Source: Paulinella micropora
Taxonomy: Eukaryota; Cercozoa; Imbricatea; Euglyphida
Reading direction: 5' to 3'
Assembly (NCBI GenBank): GCA_009731375.1
Contig: BJOX01000245.1
Span: 24,289-52,587, forward strand
DNA length: 28,299 bases
Shown in pieces: positions 11,469-19,161 of the stretch. The notes under the pieces were generated by a model that searched no databases, had not been told where the DNA came from, and saw only the letters and a list, made by a program, of their open reading frames with translations. The first letter of the stretch is position 1. Each line of letters starts with the position of its first letter. A program made the translations under genes and the position numbers.

Positions 11469-11567
11469 CATACATACATAGAGTCATAACTGCCCAGCAG
11501 CAACATTCATGCATGCATATACACATATACATACACACATGCATACGTACATACATACATACATGCA

Positions 11568-11598
<31 letters not shown>

Positions 11599-11975
11599 TT
11601 CAAAGTGTCTATATATGCACCACACCGCTACTTACTCCACTGTCTTGCGGTCGAGCAAGGCCCGGCAAGACCCAAACATACATGTTAATAGACGTATGTA
11701 TGCATGTATGTATGTATGTATGTATGTATGTATGTATGTATGTATGTATTGTATGTATTGTATGTATTCATGTATGTATGTATCTATGTATGTGTGTATG
11801 TATGTATGTATGTATGTGTGTGTGTATATATGTATGTATGTATCTATGTTTGGAGTGAAGCGTGAAAATTCCGCGAGAATAGAACATAATTTATCTATTC
11901 AACTGACCGATTATAGAGAAATAGGAACTGACTGAAGAGAGAGAGAGGGGGGGGGAGGGGGGGGGGGGAAGGGAG

Positions 11976-12014
<39 letters not shown>

Positions 12015-12137
12015 AGGGAGAGAGAGAGAGAGGGGAAAGGGAGAAAGAGACAGACAGAAAGAGAAAGAAAGAAAGAAAGAAAGAGAGAAAGAAAGAAAGA
12101 GAGAAAGAAAGAAAGAGAGAAAGAAAGAAAAAAAAAA

Positions 12138-12211
<74 letters not shown>

Positions 12212-12402
12212 GGAGAGAGAGAGAGAGACGCAGTGAGAGAGAGAGAGAAAAGAGAGAGAGAGAGAGAGAGAGAGGGAGGGAGGGAGGGAGGGAGATAGAG
12301 AGAGAGAGAGAGGAAGAAGAAAAAGAACAAGAAGAAGAAGAAGAAGAAGAAGGAGAAGAAGGAGAAGAAGAAGAAGAAGAAGAAGAAGAAGAAGAAGAAG
12401 AA

Positions 12403-12449
<47 letters not shown>

Positions 12450-12751
12450 AGAAGAAGAAGAAGAAGAAGAAGAAGCGAAAGAGAAAGGAGAAGAAGAAGA
12501 AGGACAAGAAGAAGAAGGAGGAGGAGGAGGAGAAGAAGGAGAAGAAGAAGAAGAAGAAGAAGAAGGAGGATGAGGAGGAGGAGGAGAAAAGAAGGAGAGA
12601 GAGAGAGAAAGGAAGAAGAAGAAGAAGAAGAAGAAGAAGAAGAAGAAGAAGAAGAAAAAGAAGAAGAAAAAGAAGAAAAAGAAGAAGAAAAAGAAGAAGA
12701 AAAAGAAGAAGAAAAAGAAGAAGAAAAAGAAGAAGAAGGAAGTGAGAGAGC

Positions 12752-12795
<44 letters not shown>

Positions 12796-13009
12796 AGGAG
12801 GAGGAGAGGAGGAGGAGGAGGAGGAAATGGAGAATGAGTGGAGGGGCTTCTTACGTCTCCTGCGCTTGAGGTTTATTGCAATCAAACCTGCCAAAACAAC
12901 ACACATATCTATCCATTCTCTCTCATGTACGTGTATATGCATATTAAATAGGTATGTATGCATCTATGTATGTATGTATGGAAGGGCAGGAAGAAAGAGA
13001 GAGAGCGAG

Positions 13010-13077
<68 letters not shown>

Positions 13078-13288
13078 GTGTGTGTGTGTGTGTGTGTGAG
13101 TATGTTACGAGTAGAGGTCTTTCATGATGAACTCTTTGCCTCGCAGCAAGCCTGCACTCAATAGATAGAAATTATGTATATATATATATAAATATAATAT
13201 ATATATATAATATATATATATACATACATATGTATATATATGTATATATATATGTATATGTATATATATATGTATATATATATTTTAA

Positions 13289-13324
<36 letters not shown>

Positions 13325-13473
13325 GTGTGTGTGTGTGTGCGTGTGTGTATTTATATGCATGTATGTATGTATGTACGCATATATGTATATATGTATGTAT
13401 GTATGTATGTATGCATGTATGCATGTATGCATGCATGTATGTATGTATGTATGTATGTATCTATGTATGTATG

Positions 13474-13507
<34 letters not shown>

Positions 13508-13699
13508 TGTATGTATGTATGTATGTATGTATATAGGCGTGTATTCATTAGGGTGTGCATTTATCCGTGTATTTATGTATGCATGCATCTGTGTATGTAT
13601 GTATATGTGTATGTATGTGTTGCAACCTCCTCGCGGGCGCTCCTCGTCCCGAAATTTAGTTGTTATCTAGATACATACATACATACATACGTACGTACG

Positions 13700-13760
<61 letters not shown>

Positions 13761-14118
13761 TGTTAATACTCATCTATGATACATGCATGAGCTTGTATCA
13801 GATGCGAGTGCAATATATATAATATATATATATATATATGTATATATAATATATATACATATAATATTATATACATATATATATAATATCAGTCTGAGCA
13901 TATGTATTAGCTTGTATGAGATGTGAGCGTTGCTAGGCCACCTGATACAGTTTTGAGCGTATGATACATGTACATGATACATGTATATATCAGGAGCGTG
14001 TTAATTTACCTATGGTACATGTTTAAGCTTGTACAGATGTAAGTGTTAGTGTTGCCGTGCCACCTGATGGAGTTTGAGCGTATGATACAGGTAGAAGCTT
14101 CTGTCATATATGAATGTC

Positions 14119-14150
<32 letters not shown>

Positions 14151-14433
14151 CCCCCCCCCCCCCCTCTCTCTCTTTCTCTCTCTCTCTCTCTTTTCCTCAC
14201 ACACAAATACACACACATACTCTCTCTCTCTCTCTCTCTCTCTGCTATGTCACCTGATAGAGTTTGAGCGGCAGATCGCGATAACTGCTCACCTCCTGAC
14301 AAAACACACACACACATGCGTACATGGCACATTACATTACACATACATGCATACACACATAAATACGTACTTATGTATTATATATGTTGTATACATATGT
14401 ACATATACTGTATATATTATGTATGTATGTATG

Positions 14434-14465
<32 letters not shown>

Positions 14466-14780
14466 TGTGTGTGTATGTGTGTATGTGTGTATGTATGTGT
14501 GAATCTATTCATGTCTACATATGTATGCTTACAGTTTCAATATGCATGCATGTATATGTATGTGTGTGTAAGTTTGTGTGCATGTGTGTGTGTGCATATA
14601 GATATATGCATGTATGTATGAAAGTGAGCCTGTTTGGCCAAGCATATGATAGCCTCTTCATGCGTACGTATGTGTATGTAACTTGTGCGTGTATATGTGT
14701 GCATGCATGCATATGTTATGTATGTATGTATGTATGTATGTATGTGTGTATGTATATGTATGTATGTATATGTATGTATG

Positions 14781-14812
<32 letters not shown>

Positions 14813-15008
14813 TGTATGTATGTATGTATGTATGTATGTATGTATGTATGTATGTGAAAGTGAACCTGTTTCGCTAGCCATGTAATCGCCTCTTCATGTG
14901 TCGGTCCGAGACACATATCCGAGCCACTGTATAACACATAACATAACATAACATACATAAGGAAGGTGTGTGGGTGGGTGGGTAGGTAGGTAGGAATGAA
15001 TAAGTTAC

Positions 15009-15090
<82 letters not shown>

Positions 15091-15103
15091 TGATTGATTG
15101 ATT

Positions 15104-15171
<68 letters not shown>

Positions 15172-15734
15172 AATAGATAGATAGATATATAGATAGATAG
15201 ATAGATAGATAGAAAATAGGATTAGATAGGATTAGATAGGATTAGATAGGATTAGATAGGATTAGATAGGATTAGATAGGATAGGATTAGATAGGATTAG
15301 ATAGGATAGGATTAGATAGGATAGGATTAGATAGGATTAGATAGGATAGGATTAGATAGGATAGGATTAGATAGGATAGAATAGGATAGGATAGGATAGG
15401 ATAGGATAGGATTAGATAGGATAGGATTAGATAGGATATGATAGGATAGGATAGGATAGGATAGGATAGATGGGATAGATAGGATAGGATAGGATAGGAT
15501 AGATGGGATAGATAGGATAGGATAGGATAGGATAGGATAGGATAGGATAGATAGGATAGATAGGATAGATAGGATAGATAGGATAGATAGAATAGATAGG
15601 ATGGATAGGATGGATAGGATAGGATAGGACAGGATAGGATAGGATAGGATAGGATAGGATAGGATAGATAGGATAGATAGGATAGATAGGATAGATAGGA
15701 TAGATAGGATAGATAGGATAGGTAGGATAGGTAG

Positions 15735-15775
<41 letters not shown>

Positions 15776-15792
15776 GATAGATAAGATAGATG

Positions 15793-15826
<34 letters not shown>

Positions 15827-17043
15827 GATAGATGAGCCGGGGGGGGGGGGGGGGCCCCCCCNNNNNNNNNNNNNNNNNNNNNNNNNNNNNNNNNNNNNNN
15901 NNNNNNNNNNNNNNNNNNNNNNNNNNNNNNNNNNNNNNNNNNNNNNNNNNNNNNNNNNNNNNNNNNNNNNNNNNNNNNNNNNNNNNNNNNNNNNNNNNNN
16001 NNNNNNNNNNNNNNNNNNNNNNNNNNNNNNNNNNNNNNNNNNNNNNNNNNNNNNNNNNNNNNNNNNNNNNNNNNNNNNNNNNNNNNNNNNNNNNNNNNNN
16101 NNNNNNNNNNNNNNNNNNNNNNNNNNNNNNNNNNNNNNNNNNNNNNNNNNNNNNNNNNNNNNNNNNNNNNNNNNNNNNNNNNNNNNNNNNNNNNNNNNNN
16201 NNNNNNNNNNNNNNNNNNNNNNNNNNNNNNNNNNNNNNNNNNNNNNNNNNNNNNNNNNNNNNNNNNNNNNNNNNNNNNNNNNNNNNNNNNNNNNNNNNNN
16301 NNNNNNNNNNNNNNNNNNNNNNNNNNGGGGGGGGGGGGGGGGGGGGGGTGCACCGCCTGTCCTTGAGGCGGAAGAGCTCCTGGCCACTGCTGTCCCAGCG
16401 ACCTTGATCATGACGCATAGATATTAAACTATTACATATAAATGAATCACTTATATGTATTAAGTAATTGTATCATGTATATATGTTTATGTACTTATAG
16501 ATATTGATACGATAGCGATATAGGTATAGATGTATAGATGTAGGTATACAAATATAGATACATGCAAGCAGAGATATGTAGACCAGTGGTGTCCCAGAGT
16601 GTCCGCGGCATCAAATGCGGCATAGACACCTTGCCACATCCCAACGCCTAGTGGACGCATACAGGGATACATAACATAACATAACATAACATAACTAACA
16701 TAACATAACATAACATACATACATACATACATACATACATACATACATACGTACATACATACATACATACATACATACATACATACATACATACATACAT
16801 GCATAACATACATACATACATACATACATACATACATACATGCATACATACATGCATACATGCATACATGCATACATGCATACATACAGACATACATACA
16901 TATTAATACATACATACATTGCATGCATGCATGCATGCATGCATACATACATACATACATACATACATACATGCATGCATACATACATACACACATACAT
17001 ACATACACATACATACATACATACATACACATACATACATACA

Positions 17044-17075
<32 letters not shown>

Positions 17076-17753
17076 CATGCATGCATACAAGATCTCATAC
17101 ATACATACATACATACATACATATGCATGCATACATACACACATACATACATACATACACACATACGTGCATACGTACATACATAGATGCATAGATGCTT
17201 GCATGCATGCATATATGCGTACACAAACGTAATTATATGAACTAGTATACTAAGAAATTGCACGTTGTGGAAAACCTGGAGATGTTTGTCAATAACTCTC
17301 TCCACATTGTCCAGTACTCGTTGACCCAACGGGAGTATAAGAAAAGAACCGCTCTGCAGTTGACGGATATATCTGATCACAAGAAATCGACGATGTGAGT
17401 GCTGATGTGCTCAAGAAACGATTGCAAGTATTCTTTAGTAACATTGTTTGCGTAAAAAATACCAGGATTGTTTGCGTAAAAAATACCAGGATTGTTTGCG
17501 TACAAAATACCAGGTGAAAGCAAAAAAAGGTGTACACAATATGATGGAAGAAAAGAATTCATGAATGAATGTAATAAGACCCTGCTCGCAGCAGCAGGGA
17601 ATGTGCTTCGCCTGTAGTTGTGGTCTTTGAAACTTTGAGTGTAGGTGCGAAGAGCTGTGAGCGCAGATCCAACGAACGAGAGCTCACATGCAATTTTCGC
17701 AACACGAGTGCGATAGTGCTGACTGTTGTGTTGGCTCTTTGAAGACGCAGCAT
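6887..17753 (-). CDS. PARS2: Mitochondrial-type prolyl-tRNA synthetase, 16 exons recognised, 3' end missing
   Basis: Prolyl-tRNA synthetase charges tRNA-Pro with proline using ATP. The bacterial-type PARS2 class works in mitochondria. Sixteen exons read from 17753 to 6887 join in one frame (380 codons), with GT-AG at every intron and matching phases. Landmarks in order are a basic Ser/Leu-rich presequence, [24 protein letters not shown] (motif 1 region), [44 protein letters not shown] with EFIMKDLYS (motif 2), [23 protein letters not shown] and [12 protein letters not shown]. Exons 14-16 add a hydrophilic stretch of about 106 residues that I do not recognise. Motif 3 and the anticodon-binding domain are not seen and may lie beyond, in gaps, or in unrecognised exons. 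Start 17753 is preferred because the next residues look like a mitochondrial presequence; an upstream in-frame ATG at 17888 is possible. The family call is firm; the mitochondrial location is inferred. Confidence 0.9.
7003..7347 (-). repeat. Intron 15: degenerate ~90-base tandem repeat carrying exon-edge sequence
   Basis: Three to four diverged units fill the intron. Units include 'tccgg(n)gcgcta(n)aag' words that match the exon 16 acceptor junction (tccgggcacacgcgctaagg), plus 'ggcaacggagg' and 'ggaaaggcaatagtgagg' words. The exon 15 donor also sits in a related 'tccggacatacgcac'. Confidence 0.75.
7348..7404 (-). CDS. PARS2: Prolyl-tRNA synthetase exon 15
   Basis: 57 nt, acceptor CAGGCAG, donor AAG/GTGCGT, phase 0 to 0. 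It reads [19 protein letters not shown], a basic, proline/alanine-rich linker. It is assigned by splice signals and phase only. Confidence 0.65.
7427..7722. repeat. ACAT array with central TACG palindromic block (intron 14)
   Basis: ACAT/CATA units with TGCATCCA variants (7480-7545) and a self-complementary TACG block at 7606-7652. On the minus strand the intron opens directly with GTATGTATG, so the array itself supplies the splice donor. Confidence 0.9.
7723..7867 (-). CDS. PARS2: Prolyl-tRNA synthetase exon 14
   Basis: 145 nt, acceptor ATGCCACAG, donor ACG/GTATGT, phase 2 to 0. It reads [20 protein letters not shown] and then a Gly/Asn/Gln-rich tail. Phase matches exon 13 exactly. The hydrophilic composition suggests a disordered insertion not found in standard PARS2. 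Confidence 0.7.
7908..7990. repeat. CAA array
   Basis: CAA units with AAT variants lie between exon 14 and the exon-13-derived tandem repeats. Confidence 0.85.
8030..8476 (-). repeat. Tandem decayed copies of the 3' end of exon 13
   Basis: About five units start near 8033, 8140, 8210, 8311 and 8392. Each keeps a version of 'gaccaggtatcgtacggagg', which on the minus strand is the last coding bases of exon 13 plus its donor, separated by TTGTG-rich filler. Period is about 70-110 bases and similarity decays away from the exon. The copy at 8392-8436 is the closest match. Confidence 0.85.
8477..8542 (-). CDS. PARS2: Prolyl-tRNA synthetase exon 13
   Basis: 66 nt, acceptor TGTCTAG, donor ACCTG/GTCAAC, phase 2 to 2. 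It reads [20 protein letters not shown] and supplies the second Cys of a CxxCG pair begun in exon 12, followed by the A-x-N-x-E-K signature seen after the SHEF region in this family. Its two ends are each repeated many times in the flanking introns. Confidence 0.85.
8543..9190 (-). repeat. Tandem decayed copies of the 5' end of exon 13
   Basis: Seven to eight units of roughly 80 bases have copies near 8620, 8702, 8773, 8860, 8940, 9020 and 9170. On the minus strand each contains the acceptor region (TGCTGCAG) and a version of the first ~19 coding bases of exon 13 (GGCATGTGGGCTAGCGTGG at 8841-8859), then AG-rich filler. Several keep the AG splice dinucleotide. Confidence 0.85.
9244..9465. repeat. 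GAA/GGA purine array (intron 12)
   Basis: About 220 bases of GAA, GATG and GGA triplets, all purine on the plus strand apart from a few GATs. Confidence 0.9.
9483..9514 (-). CDS. PARS2: Prolyl-tRNA synthetase exon 12
   Basis: 32 nt, acceptor TGCACGTAG, donor CTGCAG/GTCTTT, phase 0 to 2. It reads [10 protein letters not shown], matching the GED(D)xxxxC segment that follows SHEF in prolyl-tRNA synthetases. It has the right phase after exon 11. Confidence 0.8.
9522..9953. repeat. ACAT, GATA and GGTA arrays
   Basis: ACAT (9522-9590), then GATA and GGTA blocks alternating in about 60-base turns to 9950. Confidence 0.9.
10041..10315. other. Poly-C run and assembly gap
   Basis: A pure C run of about 57 bases (10041-10097) passes straight into 218 Ns (10098-10315). 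After the gap come C/A-rich bases. Part of the 3' half of the gene could be hidden here only if exon order were disturbed, since exons 11 and 12 flank the gap. Confidence 0.85.
10733..10810 (-). CDS. PARS2: Prolyl-tRNA synthetase exon 11
   Basis: 78 nt, acceptor GTGTTAG, donor TCC/GTATGT, phase 0 to 0. It reads [20 protein letters not shown] and then EFHVIS. The D-S-G-S-I-G-G and S-H-E-F blocks are family hallmarks between motifs 2 and 3. Confidence 0.92.
10820..11212. repeat. CA, GT, TA and GA arrays (intron 10)
   Basis: CA (10820-10848), GT with TATGTG variants (10879-11075), a short TA block (10990-11008), GAGT/GA (11072-11122) and GT again (11155-11212). Confidence 0.9.
11213..11256 (-). 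repeat. Decayed downstream copy of exon 10 3' end
   Basis: The minus strand carries a second [16 protein letters not shown] stretch followed by a GTAGC donor-like sequence. It lacks the 5' part of exon 10. It lies on the downstream (donor) side of exon 10, as the exon-edge copying pattern predicts. An alternative exon is possible, but it starts after CCAG in a phase that does not fit. Confidence 0.75.
11316..11361 (-). CDS. PARS2: Prolyl-tRNA synthetase exon 10
   Basis: 46 nt, acceptor TTGGTTAG, donor CTG/GTACAC, phase 2 to 0. It reads [15 protein letters not shown], matching the family segment just before the GLP..K..AD block. It is flanked on both sides by partial copies of itself. Confidence 0.9.
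11377..11480. repeat. ACAT array (intron 9)
   Basis: ACAT units between exon 10 and the decayed copy of its 5' end. Confidence 0.9.
11482..11508 (-). repeat. Decayed upstream copy of exon 10 5' end
   Basis: Minus strand 'GTTGCTGCTGGGCAGTTATG' continues with ACTCTAT and parallels the exon 10 acceptor and first codons (GTTGCTGTTGGTTAG, then CTATGAATCTGT). It keeps the AG, then runs straight into a GTAT array. Confidence 0.75.
11514..11850. repeat. ACAT and TATG arrays
   Basis: ACAT (11514-11597), an ~85-base spacer with nothing recognised, then TATG (11694-11850). Confidence 0.9.
11935..12836. repeat. 900-base polypurine tract
   Basis: Almost entirely A and G on the plus strand: GGGG-rich start, then GA, GAAA, GAA and GGA sub-arrays with very few pyrimidines. 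It makes up most of intron 9 and is capable of triplex (H-DNA) structures in principle. Confidence 0.95.
12855..12887 (-). CDS. PARS2: Prolyl-tRNA synthetase exon 9
   Basis: 33 nt, acceptor TTTTGGCAG, donor GAGAC/GTAAGA, phase 2 to 2. It reads [11 protein letters not shown], the segment between 'MKDLYS' and the 'YxxxxDAY' helix. It is one of the two shortest exons. Confidence 0.85.
12995..13098. repeat. GA and GT arrays (intron 8)
   Basis: GA dinucleotides at 12995-13073 then GT at 13077-13098. Confidence 0.9.
13109..13151 (-). CDS. PARS2: Prolyl-tRNA synthetase exon 8
   Basis: 43 nt, acceptor TGAGTGCAG, donor TACTC/GTAACA, phase 1 to 2. It reads [14 protein letters not shown], the second half of class II motif 2. 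Confidence 0.95.
13170..13540. repeat. TA and TATG arrays (intron 7)
   Basis: TA-rich block (13170-13322) with self-complementary stretches, GT (13325-13345) and a long TATG array (13355-13535). Confidence 0.9.
13627..13666 (-). CDS. PARS2: Prolyl-tRNA synthetase exon 7
   Basis: 40 nt, acceptor GTATCTAG, donor GGAG/GTTGCA, phase 0 to 1. It reads [13 protein letters not shown], the F-R-D-E-x-R-P-R core of class II motif 2, whose Arg contacts ATP. Confidence 0.95.
13670..13890. repeat. ACAT and TA arrays (intron 6)
   Basis: ACAT at 13670-13760 and TA-rich sequence at 13813-13890. Confidence 0.85.
13778..14100 (-). repeat. ~115-base degenerate repeat with decayed copies of exon 6 3' end
   Basis: Two units hold 'cacctgat(n)agtttgagcg' (13939-13960 and 14060-14078), which on the minus strand is the end of exon 6 (CTCAAACTCTATCAG) plus its GTG donor. 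'agcttgta(n)agatg(n)gag' words recur at 13791, 13911 and 14029. All copies lie on the donor side of exon 6. Confidence 0.75.
14118..14245. repeat. CT arrays with C run
   Basis: CT dinucleotides with an internal run of about 15 Cs near 14150, ending ten bases from exon 6. Confidence 0.9.
14254..14295 (-). CDS. PARS2: Prolyl-tRNA synthetase exon 6
   Basis: 42 nt, acceptor TTTTGTCAG, donor TATCAG/GTGACA, phase 0 to 0. It reads [14 protein letters not shown], the conserved S-Y-[KR]-x-L-P-x-x-x-Y-Q segment before motif 2. Confidence 0.95.
14420..14855. repeat. TATG arrays (intron 5)
   Basis: TATG/TGTG units at 14420-14500 and 14716-14855, separated by spacer that includes the exon 5 copy. Confidence 0.9.
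14620..14672 (-). repeat. Decayed copy of exon 5 3' end
   Basis: The minus strand reads [11 protein letters not shown] and then GCTCAC where exon 5 has [11 protein letters not shown] followed by GTTCAC. The junction GT has become GC and the 5' part of the exon is missing. It lies on the donor side, about 230 bases from the true exon. Confidence 0.8.
14866..14926 (-). CDS. PARS2: Prolyl-tRNA synthetase exon 5
   Basis: 61 nt, acceptor GTTATACAG, donor AAACAG/GTTCAC, phase 2 to 0. It reads [26 protein letters not shown] is the signature loop of prolyl-tRNA synthetase that helps bind proline and adenylate. Confidence 0.97.
15009..15215. repeat. GATA array
   Basis: GATA units with a GATT block (15090-15103) and sparse AAATAG variants. 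Confidence 0.95.
15216..15735. repeat. Graded ATTAG/ATAGG higher-order array
   Basis: The sequence moves from a 10-mer (AGGATTAGAT) through mixed 10/15-mers to a pure pentamer (ATAGG) and then a 9-mer (ATAGGATAG), and finally back to GATA at 15736-15835. Confidence 0.95.
15839..16348. other. G/C runs bordering a 465-base assembly gap
   Basis: G run and C7 (15839-15861), Ns (15862-16326), then a G run of 22 (16327-16348) that abuts the exon 4 donor. The gap sits in intron 4. The homopolymers at its edges look artefactual. Confidence 0.85.
16354..16402 (-). CDS. PARS2: Prolyl-tRNA synthetase exon 4
   Basis: 49 nt, acceptor TGATCAAG, donor AGGCG/GTGCAC, phase 1 to 2. It reads [14 protein letters not shown], the G-R-W-x-x-x-G-x-E-L-x-R-x-x-D-R block. 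The donor lies six bases from a G run at a gap edge, yet the phase joins exon 5 exactly (DR, then RGSDM). Confidence 0.92.
16584..16647 (-). CDS. PARS2: Prolyl-tRNA synthetase exon 3
   Basis: 64 nt, acceptor GTCCACTAG, donor CCACTG/GTCTAC, phase 0 to 1. It reads [20 protein letters not shown]. This is the end of class II motif 1 (x-G-x-x-K-V-x-M-P) and the following L-W-x-x-T-G turn. Confidence 0.95.
16670..17220. repeat. ACATA and ACAT arrays (intron 2)
   Basis: ACATA pentamers (16670-16712) then ACAT/GCAT arrays to about 17215. Confidence 0.95.
17276..17372 (-). CDS. PARS2: Prolyl-tRNA synthetase exon 2
   Basis: 97 nt, acceptor TGTGATCAG, donor CTCCAG/GTTTTC, phase 2 to 0. It reads [20 protein letters not shown] and continues with [12 protein letters not shown], the G-Y-I-R-Q-x-x-S-G and L-P-L-G-x-R-V-L signature at the start of the catalytic domain. 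Confidence 0.95.
17443..17514. repeat. Three 24-base tandem repeats in intron 1
   Basis: Three copies of a 24-base unit beginning 'attgtttgcgtaaaaaatac', the last with one change. No copy of a flanking exon edge is obvious in the unit. Confidence 0.95.
17581..17753 (-). CDS. PARS2: Prolyl-tRNA synthetase exon 1
   Basis: 173 nt from the preferred ATG to donor GCAGG/GTCTTA, ending in phase 2. It begins [20 protein letters not shown], rich in Arg, Leu and Ser with no acidic residue, as expected of a mitochondrial presequence. It continues with [14 protein letters not shown] and HSLLLRA, the usual family start. The frame stays open up to 17996, with an alternative ATG at 17888. Confidence 0.9.
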
Positions 17754-18160
17754 TCTTGCAAGTGGGACAACAAGTGCACACCCCTTAAAGACAGGAACAA
17801 TCGCACAGAAGCCAGGCAAAGCAGACAAACTGGTTGGGATTGTGCAAAACAAGGTGGCACTTGAGACCAGAGACCAGAGATGATCCATGGCTAGGCTAAG
17901 GCCCGTTCTATACGGGTTGATTTTTTTTGTGATAAACCGAAGTTTGCGTGGAAAGGTACGAAGCCCAAGCCCACACTGTGGTGGCACTTGCTCCATTGAA
18001 AACTGGTTTTCTCCAAGCGCACTGAGTTTAGGAGTTTTGGACTTTTTCTTCTTCTTCGCTTTTATTGAGAGAACAATTTTACAATTGGAGTCAGGGAACG
18101 TCCACGTGAAAAGTATAGCTAGTAAGTCATACCTTTATCTTTTCAGTCGAGTCGTCACTG
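17754..18160. promoter_or_regulatory. Presumed upstream region of the synthetase gene
   Basis: Non-repetitive, GC-balanced sequence between the presumed start and the next microsatellite. It should hold the promoter and 5' UTR by position. No TATA box or other specific element can be named. Confidence 0.35.
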
Positions 18161-18164
18161 TGTG

Positions 18165-18345
18165 TGTCTGCCTGTCTGTCTGTCTTTCTGTCTGTCTCTC
18201 TGTCTGTCCGTCTTTCTGTCTCTCGTCCGTCTGTCTATCTGTCTGTCTGTCTGTCTGCCTGTCTGTCTGTCTGTCTGCCTGCCTGTCTGTCTGTCTGTGT
18301 GTCTGCCTGTCTGTCTATGTGTGTGTGTGTGTGTGTGTGTTTTTT

Positions 18346-18378
<33 letters not shown>

Positions 18379-18680
18379 CTGTCTGTCTGTCTGTCTGCCT
18401 CTCTGTCTGCCTGTCTGTCTATGTGTGTGTATGTCTGTGTGTGTGTGTGTTTCTATGTATGTATGTATGTATGTATTTATGTATGTATGTATGACATATG
18501 CATAATGTATGTATGACATATGTATGTATTTATGTACATATGTATGTAAGTACTTATGTATGTATGTATGTACATATGTATGTATGCCATATGTATGTAT
18601 GTATGTATGTATATACATATGTATGTATGTGTGTATGTATGTATGTATGTATGTCTAGTATGTATGTATGTATGTATGAG
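18165..18680. repeat. TCTG, GT and TATG arrays
   Basis: TCTG with GT blocks (18165-18450), then TATG arrays broken by ACATATG words (18455-18680). This is the last microsatellite before the virus-like block. Confidence 0.95.
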
Positions 18681-18736
18681 TAGTATAGGGTCGCACTTCA
18701 AGACAGATGTTCAGTGCAGTTTCATCACAGAAACCA

Positions 18737-18997
18737 CACTAAGAGCCGTTATTGTGTTTTGAGGCTACCTATTCTCTCTAAGTTCAAAAATACAATTTCA
18801 TTAAAATCTCTCTTATTATGAATTTCGTTCTATTTTTCTTCGTGGATTAGACTTTCAGTCATTATCAAATTCTGCGCCACTGCACCGACACACTAGCGCG
18901 CTGGAGTCGTGGCGACGAGGTCTGGATTTTTTACCATAAATTCTCAGTCAAAAAATATAACATTGTGAGAAGTGTTTTTCCACTAAGAGCCGTTATT
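18737..18997. repeat. 17-base direct repeat, 244 bases apart
   Basis: 'cactaagagccgttatt' occurs at 18737-18753 and 18981-18997. It lies at the left margin of the virus-like block. The DNA between (18754-18980) contains no gene. No copy is visible at the right margin. Confidence 0.8.
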
Positions 18998-19161
18998 CAT
19001 GATTTCGTCTGCCTATTTATAACAAATACAGACAGACAAAAGAAAGAAAAACTGCTATCTATTGATATTTGAAAGCCGACCGCTACGCTTGTCGTTTTCA
19101 AACATCGTTTAAAAAAATTAATTATTTTAAAGATGAGGACATAATAAGACATAAAAGGACA

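Noticed and set aside
13109-13151. Reverse-transcriptase or other mobile-element origin for the scattered short coding stretches on the minus strand
   Set aside because: In order and phase they spell consecutive conserved blocks of prolyl-tRNA synthetase.
2160-14857. Many long frames of Tyr/Val/Cys/Met, Ile/His/Thr or Ser/Ile/Tyr/Leu repeats
   Set aside because: They are translations of tetranucleotide arrays, open in several frames and on both strands at once.
17377-17781. Open frame of about 134 codons with three PGI(F/L)YANN repeats
   Set aside because: It overlaps exon 1 in another frame. The repeat is the intron 1 tandem repeat, and the exon 1 frame matches the synthetase family.
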